This document shows positions 55,084 through 64,000 of a DNA stretch of 64,000 bases, piece by piece. Every line of letters begins with the position of its first letter. Position 1 is the stretch's first letter. Below the pieces are notes generated by a model that worked only from the letters and a program-made list of their open reading frames with translations, searched no databases and was not told the origin of the DNA. A program made the translations under genes and the position numbers. The stretch is from Nostoc sp. FACHB-152 (GTDB lineage: Bacteria; Cyanobacteriota; Cyanobacteriia; Cyanobacteriales; Nostocaceae): positions 1-64,000 of the forward strand of contig NZ_JACJRV010000021.1 in NCBI RefSeq assembly GCF_014697475.1, in the 5' to 3' direction.

Positions 55084-58000
55084 ATGACTGAGGTGAAAGC
55101 TGGGATTGTTAGTCAACCCTCGGCTATAGAGAATCGAGAAATTGCAACGTTATCAGAGAGTGAGGAGCGATTTCGGTTGCTGCTAGAAGCATCGCCTGAC
55201 GGATTCATCATTTTGCGTAGCGTCTGGGATGCAGCAGGGGAAATTGCTGACTTTATCATCGAATACACTAATCCTGTTGCAGCAAGAGGTGTAAACCGTA
55301 AACCAGAAGAGTTGCTTGGGCAATACTTACTGCATCTGTTTCCCGATTGTCAAACCAGTGGAATTTTTGCTCGTTACGTGGCAGTTGCCGAAACGGGGAT
55401 TTCGACAACATTTGAGACGTTTTATGACAGTAAAGAATCAGCAGGCTGGTTTCGTAACGTTGTTGTGAAATTAAATGACGGGATAGCGGTTTCTTTTAGC
55501 AATATTACTGACCGTAAACAAGCAGAATTAGCATTGCAACAACAACAGCAGCATTTTAGAATCGCCTTGCAAACGGCCAAGCTCGGTTCTTGGGAACATG
55601 ACCTGACTACAGGAATTCTCACCTGTTCGGCGCAATGTAAGGCGAACTTTGGCTTGCCGCCTGATGCAGAGTTCACCCATGAAACTTTATTTGCCGCATT
55701 GCACCCAGACGATCGCCCCCTTGTTCAGGCTGCAATTGAGCGTGCGATTCAAGAAAGAATTGATTATGAGGTGGAGGAACGCTGTTACCATCCTGATGGC
55801 AGTCTGCACTGGTTGATTGTCCGAGGTCAACTGGTATATGGCTCTAATGGCACACCACTGCGGATGGTGGGTGTAACGCTTGACATCACAGAACAGAAAT
55901 TATCCGAAGCATCACTGAGGTTAGCTAATCAACGCATTTCTAACATACTAGAAAGTATCACTGATGCGTTTGTTGCCTTTGATCGAGACTGGCGTTATAC
56001 CTATGTCAATCAGGAAGCGGCAAAGATGCTAGGGCGATCGCCACAAGAACTCCTGGGTAAACTTTGGCAAGAGGTGTTCTCCGACAGTCAAAAAGATGCG
56101 CTCATTACCGCACAGTTTGAGCGAGCAATGGCAGCGCAAACCACAGTCAGGTTTGAAGCATTTTCACTCATCCTGAATCGCTGGCTAGATATTTCGCTGT
56201 TTCCTTCACCAGATGGATTAGCGATGTATTTTCGAGACATCAGCGATCGCGTCCAGTTTGAAGAAGAGTTACGACAACGGGAAACTGAACTGAGGTTGAT
56301 CACAAATGCTGTTCCGGTGCTGATTTCATTTGTTGATAGCCAACAGCGTTACCGTTTCAATAACCAAAAATATGAGGAGTGGTTTGGTAAGCCAACTACC
56401 CAGGTGTATGGTAGGCATTTGCGGGAAGTGCTTGGCGAAGCAGTGTATGCCAAGATTCGTCCTTACGTTGAACAAGTTTTGGCAGGGCAAGAAGTTAGCT
56501 TTGAGAGCAAACTTCCTTTCAAAGTGGCAGGCACACGTTTTGTCAGTGTTAGTTACATCCCTCGCTTTGATCAACAGGGAAAGGTTGAGGGGTTTGTTGC
56601 ATTAGTGCGCGACATTACCCAACGCAAGCAAGCCGAAGAAAGCCTCAGCCAAAGTGAAGAACGATTGCGAATTGCTCAACAAGCTGCCAATGCAGGTGTG
56701 TGGGACTGGGATATAGTCAATAACCAAGTCACTTGGTCAGAAGAATACTACCGCCTGTATGGTCTAGAGAGGGCAACTATTCAACCTTCATATAAAAATT
56801 GGCTGCGGTCAATTGTTGAGATAGACCGCGATCGCGTTGATCAATCAGCACGCAAAGCTTTAATAGAACGTAGCGACCTGAATGTTGAATTCCGCATTCT
56901 GCACCCAAGTCGGGGAGAGCGATGGCTGACGGCGATCGGGCAGACATTTTATGATGACAACGGACAGCCCCAGCGCATGACCGGGATTGCCCTAGATATT
57001 ACAGAGCGTAAACAAGTAGAACTAGCTTTAGCCAAGAGCAATCAAACCTTACAGGCAATTATTCAAGCTTGTCCTCTTGCCATTATGGGATTACAGGCAG
57101 ATGGCACGGTCAAAATTTGGAACCCAGCCGCAGAGAAAATTTTTGGCTGGAGTCAGGAAGAAGTATTAGGAAAATTTCTACCTGCTATTCCCAAAGACAA
57201 GCGCAATGAATTTCTGAATAATATTGCTGCCACTATCCAAGGAAACGTTTTAGCAGGGCTGGAAACGCAACGCCAGACAAAAGGTAATTTATTTATTGAT
57301 GTGGCACTCTGGTCAGCCCCGGTAGAGGAGGCGCAAGTTGGCATTAGCTGTGTATCAATTGTGGCTGATATCACTGAGCGCAAAACAGCCGAAGCAGCAT
57401 TGCGACAAAGTGAAGCGTTTAACCGGCAAATCCTAGAAAGTAGCGAGGATTGTATTAAGGTATTGGATTTAAATGGTTCACTTTTATACATGAGTCCGGG
57501 TGGTCAAAAATTGCTCAAAGCTGATGACATCACTCCATTTCTTGGTCACTCATGGGTCAAATTCTGGCAAGAAGCTGACCAGCCAGCAGCGCAGGAAACA
57601 CTAAACCAAGCCAAAACAAATGGAGTTGGAACATTTCAAGGTTATTGTCCAACCTTGGCAGGTGAGCCGAAATATTGGGATGTCAAGGTGACTCCAATTA
57701 GAGATGCAAATGGACAAATCGAGCATTTGTTATGTATTTCCCGTGATATCACTACTCGAAAACAGGCAACAGAAGCTTTGTGTCAGAGTGAAGAACGCTA
57801 TCGATATTTGGCGGAATCAATTCCCCAATTAGTCTGGACAGCGAATACAGAAGGTGTGCTGATTGATATCAACCAACGCTGGTCTAACTTCACGGGGCTA
57901 ACACTGGCAGAAGCAAAAACTGGCGGCTGGCAAGCGATTGTTCATCCTGATGATCTACCGATACTGGGTCAAAAATGGGCGATCGCTCAACAGAATAGCA

Positions 58001-59316
58001 GCTACTATCAAGCAGAAGGACGAATGCGCCGAGTAGATGGGGTGTATCGCTGGCATTTACACCAAGCTGTGCCGTTAAAGAATGAGCAAGGTCAAGTGAT
58101 TAAATGGTTCGGGACAGCCACAGATATTGAAGACCAAAAACAACTAGAACAGCAGCGCACTCGCCTGTTAGAACAAGAACAAGCTGCACGGGAACAAGCG
58201 GAAACTGCAAACCGGATCAAAGATGAATTTTTAGCAGTGTTATCTCATGAGTTGCGATCGCCCCTCAACCCGATTCTGGGATGGACAAAGTTGTTGCAAA
58301 CTCGCAAATTTGACCAATCTGGCACAAAGCAAGCATTACAGACAATCGAGCGCAATGCGAAGTTACAAATTCAGCTGATTGACGATTTACTTGATATCTC
58401 TCGCATCTTGCGCGGCAAAATGATGCTGAATGTCTCCCCAGTGAATTTAGCGGAAGTTGTGGATGCAGCGATCGAAACTGTACGCTTATCAGCTGAGGCC
58501 AAAGGTATTGAAATTAAGCCTATCCTAACTAATATTGGGTTGCTTTCAGGTGATTCTGGTCGCCTTCAGCAAATTGTCTGGAATTTATTGGCTAATGCAG
58601 TCAAATTCACGCCCAATGGGGGAAAAATAGAAATTCGGTTAGAAAAAGTTGGCACTGATGTTCAAATTCAAGTTAAAGATACTGGGAAAGGGATCACGCC
58701 AGCATTTCTGCCGCACGTGTTTGAGTATTTCCGCCAGGAAGATAGCACAACAACCCGAAAATTTGGTGGTTTGGGGTTAGGGCTAGCGATCGTCAAATAT
58801 TTTACCGAATTGCATGGCGGAACTGTTGAGGCAGAAAGTCCCGGAGAAGGACGAGGCGCAACCTTTAAAGTGAAGCTCCCAATGATGCCGCCTCAAGCCC
58901 AAAGCAATCAAAATGTTGGGACTGAGCCAGCTTTAGACTTAAACGGTATGAAGATATTGGTAGTAGATGATGATGCTGATAGTCGTGAATTCGTGGCTTT
59001 TGTACTGGAACAGGAAAAAGCAAACGTCGCAATGGCAGGTTCAGCAACCGAAGCATTGGCAGTTTTAAGCCGATTTCAACCAGATATCTTGCTGAGTGAC
59101 ATTGGAATGCCGCAAATCAACGGCTATATGCTCATGCAGCAAGTGAGAAATCTGCTACCAGATCAGGGAGGAAATATCAAAGCGATCGCTCTGACTGCCT
59201 ATGCTGGTGAAATTAACGAAAAACAAGCGATCGCAGCCGGATTTCAAAAGCATCTTCCCAAGCCAGTGGAACCAGAACAGTTAATCAGGGCGATTACAGA
59301 ATTAGTTAGAAACTAA
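55084..59316 (+). CDS. Hybrid histidine kinase with eight PAS domains and a receiver
   Basis: The 1410-residue protein has eight PAS modules in a row, each preceded by a helical linker. The starts are SEERFRLLLEASPDGFI, HFRIALQTAKLGSWEHD, RISNILESITDAFVAFD, ELRLITNAVPVLISFVD, RLRIAQQAANAGVWDWD, LQAIIQACPLAIMGLQ, FNRQILESSEDCIKVLD and RYRYLAESIPQLVWTAN. Then come a coiled coil, a HisKA domain (FLAVLSHELRSPLNPILGWT), an HATPase domain (NAVKFTPNGGKIE, FGGLGLGLAIVKY) and a C-terminal receiver domain with the Asp in LLSDIGMPQINGYML. No transmembrane segment was seen, so it is soluble. Its stop overlaps the start of the DUF99 gene (TAATG). The receiver likely passes phosphate to another protein. 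Confidence 0.92.
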   Translation: MTEVKAGIVSQPSAIENREIATLSESEERFRLLLEASPDGFIILRSVWDAAGEIADFIIEYTNPVAARGVNRKPEELLGQYLLHLFPDCQTSGIFARYVAVAETGISTTFETFYDSKESAGWFRNVVVKLNDGIAVSFSNITDRKQAELALQQQQQHFRIALQTAKLGSWEHDLTTGILTCSAQCKANFGLPPDAEFTHETLFAALHPDDRPLVQAAIERAIQERIDYEVEERCYHPDGSLHWLIVRGQLVYGSNGTPLRMVGVTLDITEQKLSEASLRLANQRISNILESITDAFVAFDRDWRYTYVNQEAAKMLGRSPQELLGKLWQEVFSDSQKDALITAQFERAMAAQTTVRFEAFSLILNRWLDISLFPSPDGLAMYFRDISDRVQFEEELRQRETELRLITNAVPVLISFVDSQQRYRFNNQKYEEWFGKPTTQVYGRHLREVLGEAVYAKIRPYVEQVLAGQEVSFESKLPFKVAGTRFVSVSYIPRFDQQGKVEGFVALVRDITQRKQAEESLSQSEERLRIAQQAANAGVWDWDIVNNQVTWSEEYYRLYGLERATIQPSYKNWLRSIVEIDRDRVDQSARKALIERSDLNVEFRILHPSRGERWLTAIGQTFYDDNGQPQRMTGIALDITERKQVELALAKSNQTLQAIIQACPLAIMGLQADGTVKIWNPAAEKIFGWSQEEVLGKFLPAIPKDKRNEFLNNIAATIQGNVLAGLETQRQTKGNLFIDVALWSAPVEEAQVGISCVSIVADITERKTAEAALRQSEAFNRQILESSEDCIKVLDLNGSLLYMSPGGQKLLKADDITPFLGHSWVKFWQEADQPAAQETLNQAKTNGVGTFQGYCPTLAGEPKYWDVKVTPIRDANGQIEHLLCISRDITTRKQATEALCQSEERYRYLAESIPQLVWTANTEGVLIDINQRWSNFTGLTLAEAKTGGWQAIVHPDDLPILGQKWAIAQQNSSYYQAEGRMRRVDGVYRWHLHQAVPLKNEQGQVIKWFGTATDIEDQKQLEQQRTRLLEQEQAAREQAETANRIKDEFLAVLSHELRSPLNPILGWTKLLQTRKFDQSGTKQALQTIERNAKLQIQLIDDLLDISRILRGKMMLNVSPVNLAEVVDAAIETVRLSAEAKGIEIKPILTNIGLLSGDSGRLQQIVWNLLANAVKFTPNGGKIEIRLEKVGTDVQIQVKDTGKGITPAFLPHVFEYFRQEDSTTTRKFGGLGLGLAIVKYFTELHGGTVEAESPGEGRGATFKVKLPMMPPQAQSNQNVGTEPALDLNGMKILVVDDDADSREFVAFVLEQEKANVAMAGSATEALAVLSRFQPDILLSDIGMPQINGYMLMQQVRNLLPDQGGNIKAIALTAYAGEINEKQAIAAGFQKHLPKPVEPEQLIRAITELVRN

Positions 59317-59900
59317 TGGAACTAGAAACGCTGTTGAGAAACCGCCGGACAATTCGCGCGATCGGGTTTGATGATGCGCCTTTTATCAGAAGCGCGAATA
59401 ATCCTGTGGGGGTTGCAGGTGTCATCTGTGCAGACACTCGGTTTGAAGGTATGGTTTGGGGAGAGATCCAGCCAGATGGTTGGGATGCTACAGAAAAACT
59501 GTGTCAGTTACTAATTGGGGGCAAATTTTTACCACATCTTCATGTAGTACTTTTAGATGGTATTTCTTTAGGTGGCTTCAATATAATAGACCTGCCATTG
59601 TTAGCCGCAAGATTAGAACGCCCTTGTATTGCAGTGATGCGAAAACTACCTAACCTCCAAGCAATGGCGTATGCTATGCAACGACTACCGCACCCAGAAA
59701 AAAGATTGGAAATTATCAGCCGTGCTGGCCCTGTGTATGAGCATCCACCTTTTTATTTTCAGGTATGTAACGCACAACCAGAGATTACAGGCCAAGTGCT
59801 TCAGCATCTTACAGACTGTGGACACGTACCAGAGGCACTTCGCCTAGCTCACCTGATAGCCTCTGCGATCGTCAAAGGCGAAAGTGGGCGGCAAGCTTGA
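59316..59900 (+). CDS. DUF99 family protein
   Basis: The 194-residue protein matches the DUF99 layout: RRTIRAIGFDDAPFIRSANN at the start, VGVAGVICADTRFEGM with a conserved aspartate, HVVLLDGISLGGFNIIDL in the middle and PEALRLAHLIASAIVKG at the end. Some DUF99 proteins in archaea are called endonuclease dU; activity here is not known. The start overlaps the hybrid kinase stop by one base, so the two are translationally coupled. Confidence 0.75.
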   Translation: MELETLLRNRRTIRAIGFDDAPFIRSANNPVGVAGVICADTRFEGMVWGEIQPDGWDATEKLCQLLIGGKFLPHLHVVLLDGISLGGFNIIDLPLLAARLERPCIAVMRKLPNLQAMAYAMQRLPHPEKRLEIISRAGPVYEHPPFYFQVCNAQPEITGQVLQHLTDCGHVPEALRLAHLIASAIVKGESGRQA

Positions 59901-60163
59901 TAGGCTGACTTGGGAAGTAGAGGTAATTAAATAATTAAATCTAACTAAATATTAGAAAATAAGTTGTCAAGTCAATTAAAGAGTGTCACAAAATTGAATT
60001 GTAACTAAAAAATATCAATATTAAGTTTAGGGTTTGTATGATGCTGAACTTAAAAAATAATAACCAAAATACTATCCATTTATAATTTTTAGAACAAATC
60101 GCTACAATTGGGATGCGGTAGGAATGCGTTTTAAGCAATTTACAAATCCTAAAATAAGCAGTT

Positions 60164-61735
60164 ATGAGATTGATTTCTGAACCATCAATTCCTGTCAAAA
60201 TTCAAAAGATGAAAGAACGGGTACGGTGGAGACATGACAGTATTTTGCAGCGCGGTATCGACCAAACCAGCATGGTGATAGATGACCGCAACGATGAGAC
60301 TCCCGAATTTTCATTTTTTGTCATTGGGGATAGTGGTACAAAATCTCATTACGGACACCACCCGCAAAGAGAAGTAGCCCAATTAATGCTTGCCCATAAA
60401 GATGATTGCCGTTTTGTGCTGCATACTGGCGATGTCATTTATGTAGTAGGTTCTCATGAATATTACCCAGCAAATTTTATTGAACCTTACCGTGAGTTTT
60501 TAGTGGGTGGCGAGAACCCAAAAAACATTGCTTACGATCGCATGACTTTTAACTTACCGTTCTTACCAGTTTTAGGCAATCATGATTATTATGATGTGCC
60601 GTTTATGTATCGTTTAATTACTGGCAGTACGTTGCGTTTACGGCGAATGCTACGTTACAAAGATTTTGAAATTGGTTGGCATGGTTCTAACCAAGGCGAT
60701 GCTTATGCAAAAGCCTTTCTCGATTATTTAGCAGGTGTTAATTCGCCAGAAGAGTTACAACATCATTTAGACCAGCATTACACCGGAAAAACTGACACTG
60801 GTCGCTGTTTGCGTTACGTTCCTGGCGAGTTTACCCGTGTACCCAACCGTTACTATACATTTAGATATGGTGGTATAGATTTTTTCGCTCTTGATTCTAA
60901 TACATTTAATGCACCATCGCCTTTACCAACTACTCAAGCCGGAGATATTTACCGTCGAGAATTGCAAAAACGCCGCCAGGAAATAGACATAGAAGAAGAA
61001 CAGATCTTGACAATTAGCGATCGCCTCAATCCTGACAACCCAGACGATGCGGAACAACTCGACGACCTCAGTGCTAAATTAGACCAAATTAACGAAGTAA
61101 AAATTGACATTGAAAAACAACTGTCATCCCACCAAGCACCAACAATAGACTTTGAACAACTAGAATGGTTGCGCGACAGACTTATTGAATCTTGGCATAC
61201 ATCAGAAGTTCGAGGACGGATTCTGTTTTTTCACCATCCTCCTTACGTCACCGAAGCCACCAAATGGAATCAAGCGCAAACTTTAGCAGTACGCCATCGT
61301 CTGCGTTGGGTATTAGAACAGGTCAAAGAAACTCTTGGTTTCCTTATAAAAGACCGCCCCATAGTTGATTTAATATTCAACGGTCACGCCCACTGCTTAG
61401 AATATCTCCGCACAGTGGATACAGGATATGCTGATTCTCATATTCCTTGTATTGTCTCTGGTGGTAGTGGTCGCCGTCCCCGCCGTCAGCGCAGCGAGGG
61501 TACAGAATTGCTGGAGACTTTTACAGAAATTCCCGATAGTCCAACTCGCAAAGTTGCAGATTCCTTACTTTATGTCGGCAGGTATGGTTACGGTTCTCAA
61601 ACACGTTTGCCTTATTCTTGCGTGCGAGTTGATGTCAAAGATGGTTGTCCACCTAAATTTATTGTCAGACCACTAGTAGCTGAACGCGTTGACCAAAAAT
61701 GGTATCAGTATGAGATGGAAACATATAAAGTTTAA
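60164..61735 (+). CDS. Calcineurin-like metallophosphoesterase
   Basis: The 523-residue protein has the phosphoesterase motifs FFVIGDSGTKSH, LHTGDVIYVVG, PVLGNHDYYD, FFHHPPYVTE and the late FNGHAHCLEYL. There is an extra helical insertion of about 60 residues (around 265-325, DIEEEQILTISDRLNPDNPD). It is soluble with no signal peptide. Substrate could be nucleotides or phospho-sugars; it is not readable. Confidence 0.85.
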   Translation: MRLISEPSIPVKIQKMKERVRWRHDSILQRGIDQTSMVIDDRNDETPEFSFFVIGDSGTKSHYGHHPQREVAQLMLAHKDDCRFVLHTGDVIYVVGSHEYYPANFIEPYREFLVGGENPKNIAYDRMTFNLPFLPVLGNHDYYDVPFMYRLITGSTLRLRRMLRYKDFEIGWHGSNQGDAYAKAFLDYLAGVNSPEELQHHLDQHYTGKTDTGRCLRYVPGEFTRVPNRYYTFRYGGIDFFALDSNTFNAPSPLPTTQAGDIYRRELQKRRQEIDIEEEQILTISDRLNPDNPDDAEQLDDLSAKLDQINEVKIDIEKQLSSHQAPTIDFEQLEWLRDRLIESWHTSEVRGRILFFHHPPYVTEATKWNQAQTLAVRHRLRWVLEQVKETLGFLIKDRPIVDLIFNGHAHCLEYLRTVDTGYADSHIPCIVSGGSGRRPRRQRSEGTELLETFTEIPDSPTRKVADSLLYVGRYGYGSQTRLPYSCVRVDVKDGCPPKFIVRPLVAERVDQKWYQYEMETYKV

Positions 61736-62059
61736 AGTATGAAATTTGAATAATTGGCGTTGCATAAATGCGGGATGAATTGGGATGTTTAACCAAAATT
61801 AAAGATTGATTCTTTGCGCCTTTGTGCGAAATCCAATTAAAACCGTATAAACCTATTCAAAAATTGCTATGTCTTTTTTCAGTTTTATCTTGTTCTTGAG
61901 TGCGACAAACATAAACTTGTTGTCGTTGTAATTCTGTATGAGTGGATGCAATAGGGTTTAGATGAGAAATTTACTCGTGAAAGCAAACAAGAAAGCAGGG
62001 GTGCAAGGGAGATGGACAGTACCCTCTCTATGCACCCCTGCTTTGAAGTTTCTCTGCTG
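61736..62059. other. Intergenic region after the phosphoesterase gene
   Basis: It contains the terminator of the minus-strand propeller gene (61992-62044) and no other feature. Confidence 0.5.
61992..62044 (-). terminator. Large hairpin terminator of the propeller gene
   Basis: AAAGCAGGGGTGCA pairs with TGCACCCCTGCTTT (14 bases) around a loop of 25 bases that has its own small stem. On the minus strand it is followed by CTTGTTT. Confidence 0.7.
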
Positions 62060-64000
62060 TTATTGGTTTGGTATGACTATTTTGCCACTATTAATTTCCT
62101 GCGCTAGAACTTGAGGAAACGAGTTTGGGATCTCAGGATTGAAAATCTTACCCAGACTAGAAGTAATTGCCCCATAGCTGGCGAAACTGACGTTGGCACT
62201 GATTCCTCCCGTAGTTTTAATAATGTTATCGCCGTCGGGCAATCTCTCAGCCGTCACCAGATCATTACTAGCATCAATAGTAGCGATCGCATCAGGAGCG
62301 GCAATTTTGAGGTTATCCTTAGTATCGCCAATAAACTTCAGCAGGCTGCCTTTCTCAGCATCAAATTGAGACAACCAAGCATCCACAGCCGAAGTATCAA
62401 CTCCAGTGGTGATACTACCTAATACGCTATCGGTAAATCCAGTCACATAAACTTTACCACTGTTGTCAGCAGTCACACCCGAAGGATAGTCAAGATTATT
62501 TTTGCTGCCAAATTGTTGAATCCATTTATTATTGCCTTGGGTGTCGAACTTGGCTAACCAGGCATTATAGTTGGCATCTTTGTCACCTTTGCCTAACTTA
62601 TCGTTAGTATGTCCGATTAGATAGATATTGTCTTGGGCATCAATATCCATGTCCGATAAGATCATGCCATCATCACCTACCGAGCCGAACTGTTTTGCCC
62701 ACAATTGAGTTCCATTATCTGGGCTAAGTTTGACAAGCCAAATATCACGTCCCTGGGTCTTCTTGCTAATTATAGTGCCGATATCGCTTGTAGTCCATCC
62801 TGTAACATAGACGTTACCCTGACTGTCAGTATCAACAGCCCATGCAAACTCAAGACCTTCATTTTTACTTCCTAGTTGTTGAATCCACTGAATCTGACCA
62901 GCAGTGTTCACCTTCGTCACCCAGGCATCGTACTTCAATAGACTGCGAGAAGGATCTGACTCTTTGACTAAGCCTTGAGTCCATCCTACAAAGTAAGAAT
63001 TGCCATCCTTATCTACAGCTAAGTCGTAGCATTCATTAAAAAATGGCGTATCTATTTGTGTAAACCACTGTTGGTTGCCATTACTATCTAATTTAATCAC
63101 CCAGGCATCATCTTCAGCAGGAAAATCAAATATTTCCCGATTTTGGTTGACTTTAAGTGCTAATCCCGATAAGTAGATGTTGCCTGCTGGATCTAAATCA
63201 AGTCCCCAAGCAGCATTAAGATAACCACCAGTTAAACTAGTCCCGAACTGCTTACCCCACAATAGGTTGCCATTGCTGTCATATTTAGCTACCCAAAAAT
63301 CAGCTGCTTCTGATTGCTTGGGTGAAAACCAGCTACTTCCCGTTTCTCCTGCTAGATAAAAGTTATTGTTATTGTCTGTAGCAATAGCATAAACATTGTC
63401 AGAACCGGAAGACCCAAACTGCTTACCCCAGATCTGACTGCCATTACTGTCATATTTAGCTACCCAGACATCTTTAAAACCTTGATTAGTTCCAAACAAA
63501 GGCCCAGTTGTATCTCCTGCTATGAGAACGTTGCCTAAAGAATCTGTGGCAGCAGCTAGACCTAGATCGTTACCTGTAGTGCCTAATTGCCCAATCTTCT
63601 TTCGTTCTACTGGTTTTTTGGCTGGTTTTGTACCAACGTACCGGAAATTTGTGCTTTTTAGATCTAATGTCACTTCCGGTTTGGCAATTATATAAGCGAT
63701 CAAATCAGGTAAGCCCTGTTGCAATGAAAAGAGGGCTTTGCCATAGAAAAGTTGTTGGATTCCATCAACCTTTAATCCATTCACATCTACTAAGCGATAG
63801 TCTTCCGAATTACCGTTTAGTTGGATGAAATCTTGACCAGGTTTTAAATCATAAATGACAGCGAACTCATTCAAACCTAATAAGTTGGTTGTGCCGAGAG
63901 TAGCTGGGTTAGGGCTACTATAATAGGGTTGATCTATATCTCCCAGTACAAATCTATCTTGCCCTACAGATGGTATATCCCTATCTAGAATTAGTAATGG
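62060..64000 (-). CDS. Seven-repeat SBBP/beta-propeller protein, 5' end beyond the window
   Basis: The frame is open from the right edge to the stop at 62060 (about 646 residues seen). The start lies outside; TTG at 63874 is not a likely true start, as the upstream part VGQDRFVLGDIDQPYYSS belongs to a Ca-binding module common in Nostoc exported proteins. Residues of the visible part then form seven SBBP-type repeats of pattern WxxQFGSxxxD...DxxGNxYxxGxT, which should close a seven-bladed propeller. The C-terminus is polar. It is likely exported; the function is unknown. Confidence 0.75.
   Translation of the reverse strand, partial: PLLILDRDIPSVGQDRFVLGDIDQPYYSSPNPATLGTTNLLGLNEFAVIYDLKPGQDFIQLNGNSEDYRLVDVNGLKVDGIQQLFYGKALFSLQQGLPDLIAYIIAKPEVTLDLKSTNFRYVGTKPAKKPVERKKIGQLGTTGNDLGLAAATDSLGNVLIAGDTTGPLFGTNQGFKDVWVAKYDSNGSQIWGKQFGSSGSDNVYAIATDNNNNFYLAGETGSSWFSPKQSEAADFWVAKYDSNGNLLWGKQFGTSLTGGYLNAAWGLDLDPAGNIYLSGLALKVNQNREIFDFPAEDDAWVIKLDSNGNQQWFTQIDTPFFNECYDLAVDKDGNSYFVGWTQGLVKESDPSRSLLKYDAWVTKVNTAGQIQWIQQLGSKNEGLEFAWAVDTDSQGNVYVTGWTTSDIGTIISKKTQGRDIWLVKLSPDNGTQLWAKQFGSVGDDGMILSDMDIDAQDNIYLIGHTNDKLGKGDKDANYNAWLAKFDTQGNNKWIQQFGSKNNLDYPSGVTADNSGKVYVTGFTDSVLGSITTGVDTSAVDAWLSQFDAEKGSLLKFIGDTKDNLKIAAPDAIATIDASNDLVTAERLPDGDNIIKTTGGISANVSFASYGAITSSLGKIFNPEIPNSFPQVLAQEINSGKIVIPNQ

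Overview
The window looks like chromosomal DNA of a filamentous, Nostoc/Anabaena/Calothrix-type cyanobacterium. The octamer GCGATCGC (the HIP1 motif typical of cyanobacteria) occurs throughout. Several genes are cyanobacterial hallmarks: ndhH, a biliverdin-forming heme oxygenase, a bchE-like radical SAM gene, pilD, a DUF2301 membrane protein and large multi-PAS/GAF kinases. The spacers carry short tandemly repeated heptamer-like tracts and perfect dispersed palindromes of the kind common in Nostocales. No tRNA, rRNA, CRISPR array or intact transposase was recognised.

Layout. 0-5 kb: a broken nuclease-helicase gene of defence type cut at the left edge, pilD, a small unknown gene, leuB, and a decayed PIN toxin with its small partner. 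5-16.8 kb: mostly housekeeping genes: YdcF-like, DUF2301, SAM hydrolase-like, a PirA-like 51-residue gene, aspS, cobW, heme oxygenase, glmM, two secreted proteins, two overlapping small genes, trmFO. 17-23 kb: an AT-rich surface-polysaccharide island (asparagine-synthase-like, flippase, pyruvyl-transferase-like, GT4), followed by a stand-alone bilin-type GAF protein. 24-30 kb: ndhH, an M48 protease with repeats, rsmH, a glutathione transferase and a small exported protein. 30-38.5 kb: signalling genes (GAF histidine kinase, PAS-GAF-PAS cyclase-like protein, FIST sensor plus histidine kinase), with a 1 kb spacer that holds an 84-bp periodic repeat. 38.6-45.2 kb: nucleotidyltransferase, MarC, nitrilase, dhaK-dhaL, bchE-like. 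45.4-50.6 kb: a five-gene cluster around a P-type ATPase with repeated Cys-less HMA-like domains and a DUF5132 protein. 50.7-54.6 kb: def, a Deg protease, dnaA, and a likely chromosomal origin with six identical DnaA boxes. 54.8-59.9 kb: an XRE regulator, an eight-PAS hybrid kinase and a DUF99 protein in one tight operon. 60-64 kb: a metallophosphoesterase and a seven-repeat propeller protein that runs off the right edge.

Best candidates for something not well described: (1) the HMA-like/DUF5132/P-type ATPase cluster, whose pump lacks the usual cysteine pair in the membrane site; (2) the left-edge nuclease-helicase gene, interrupted just after its Walker A motif; (3) the single-domain GAF protein that keeps both cysteines of DXCF cyanobacteriochromes; (4) the 84-bp periodic repeat upstream of the FIST operon; (5) the XRE/eight-PAS kinase/DUF99 operon beside the origin. 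All functions are read from sequence motifs by eye; no database search or structure prediction was run.
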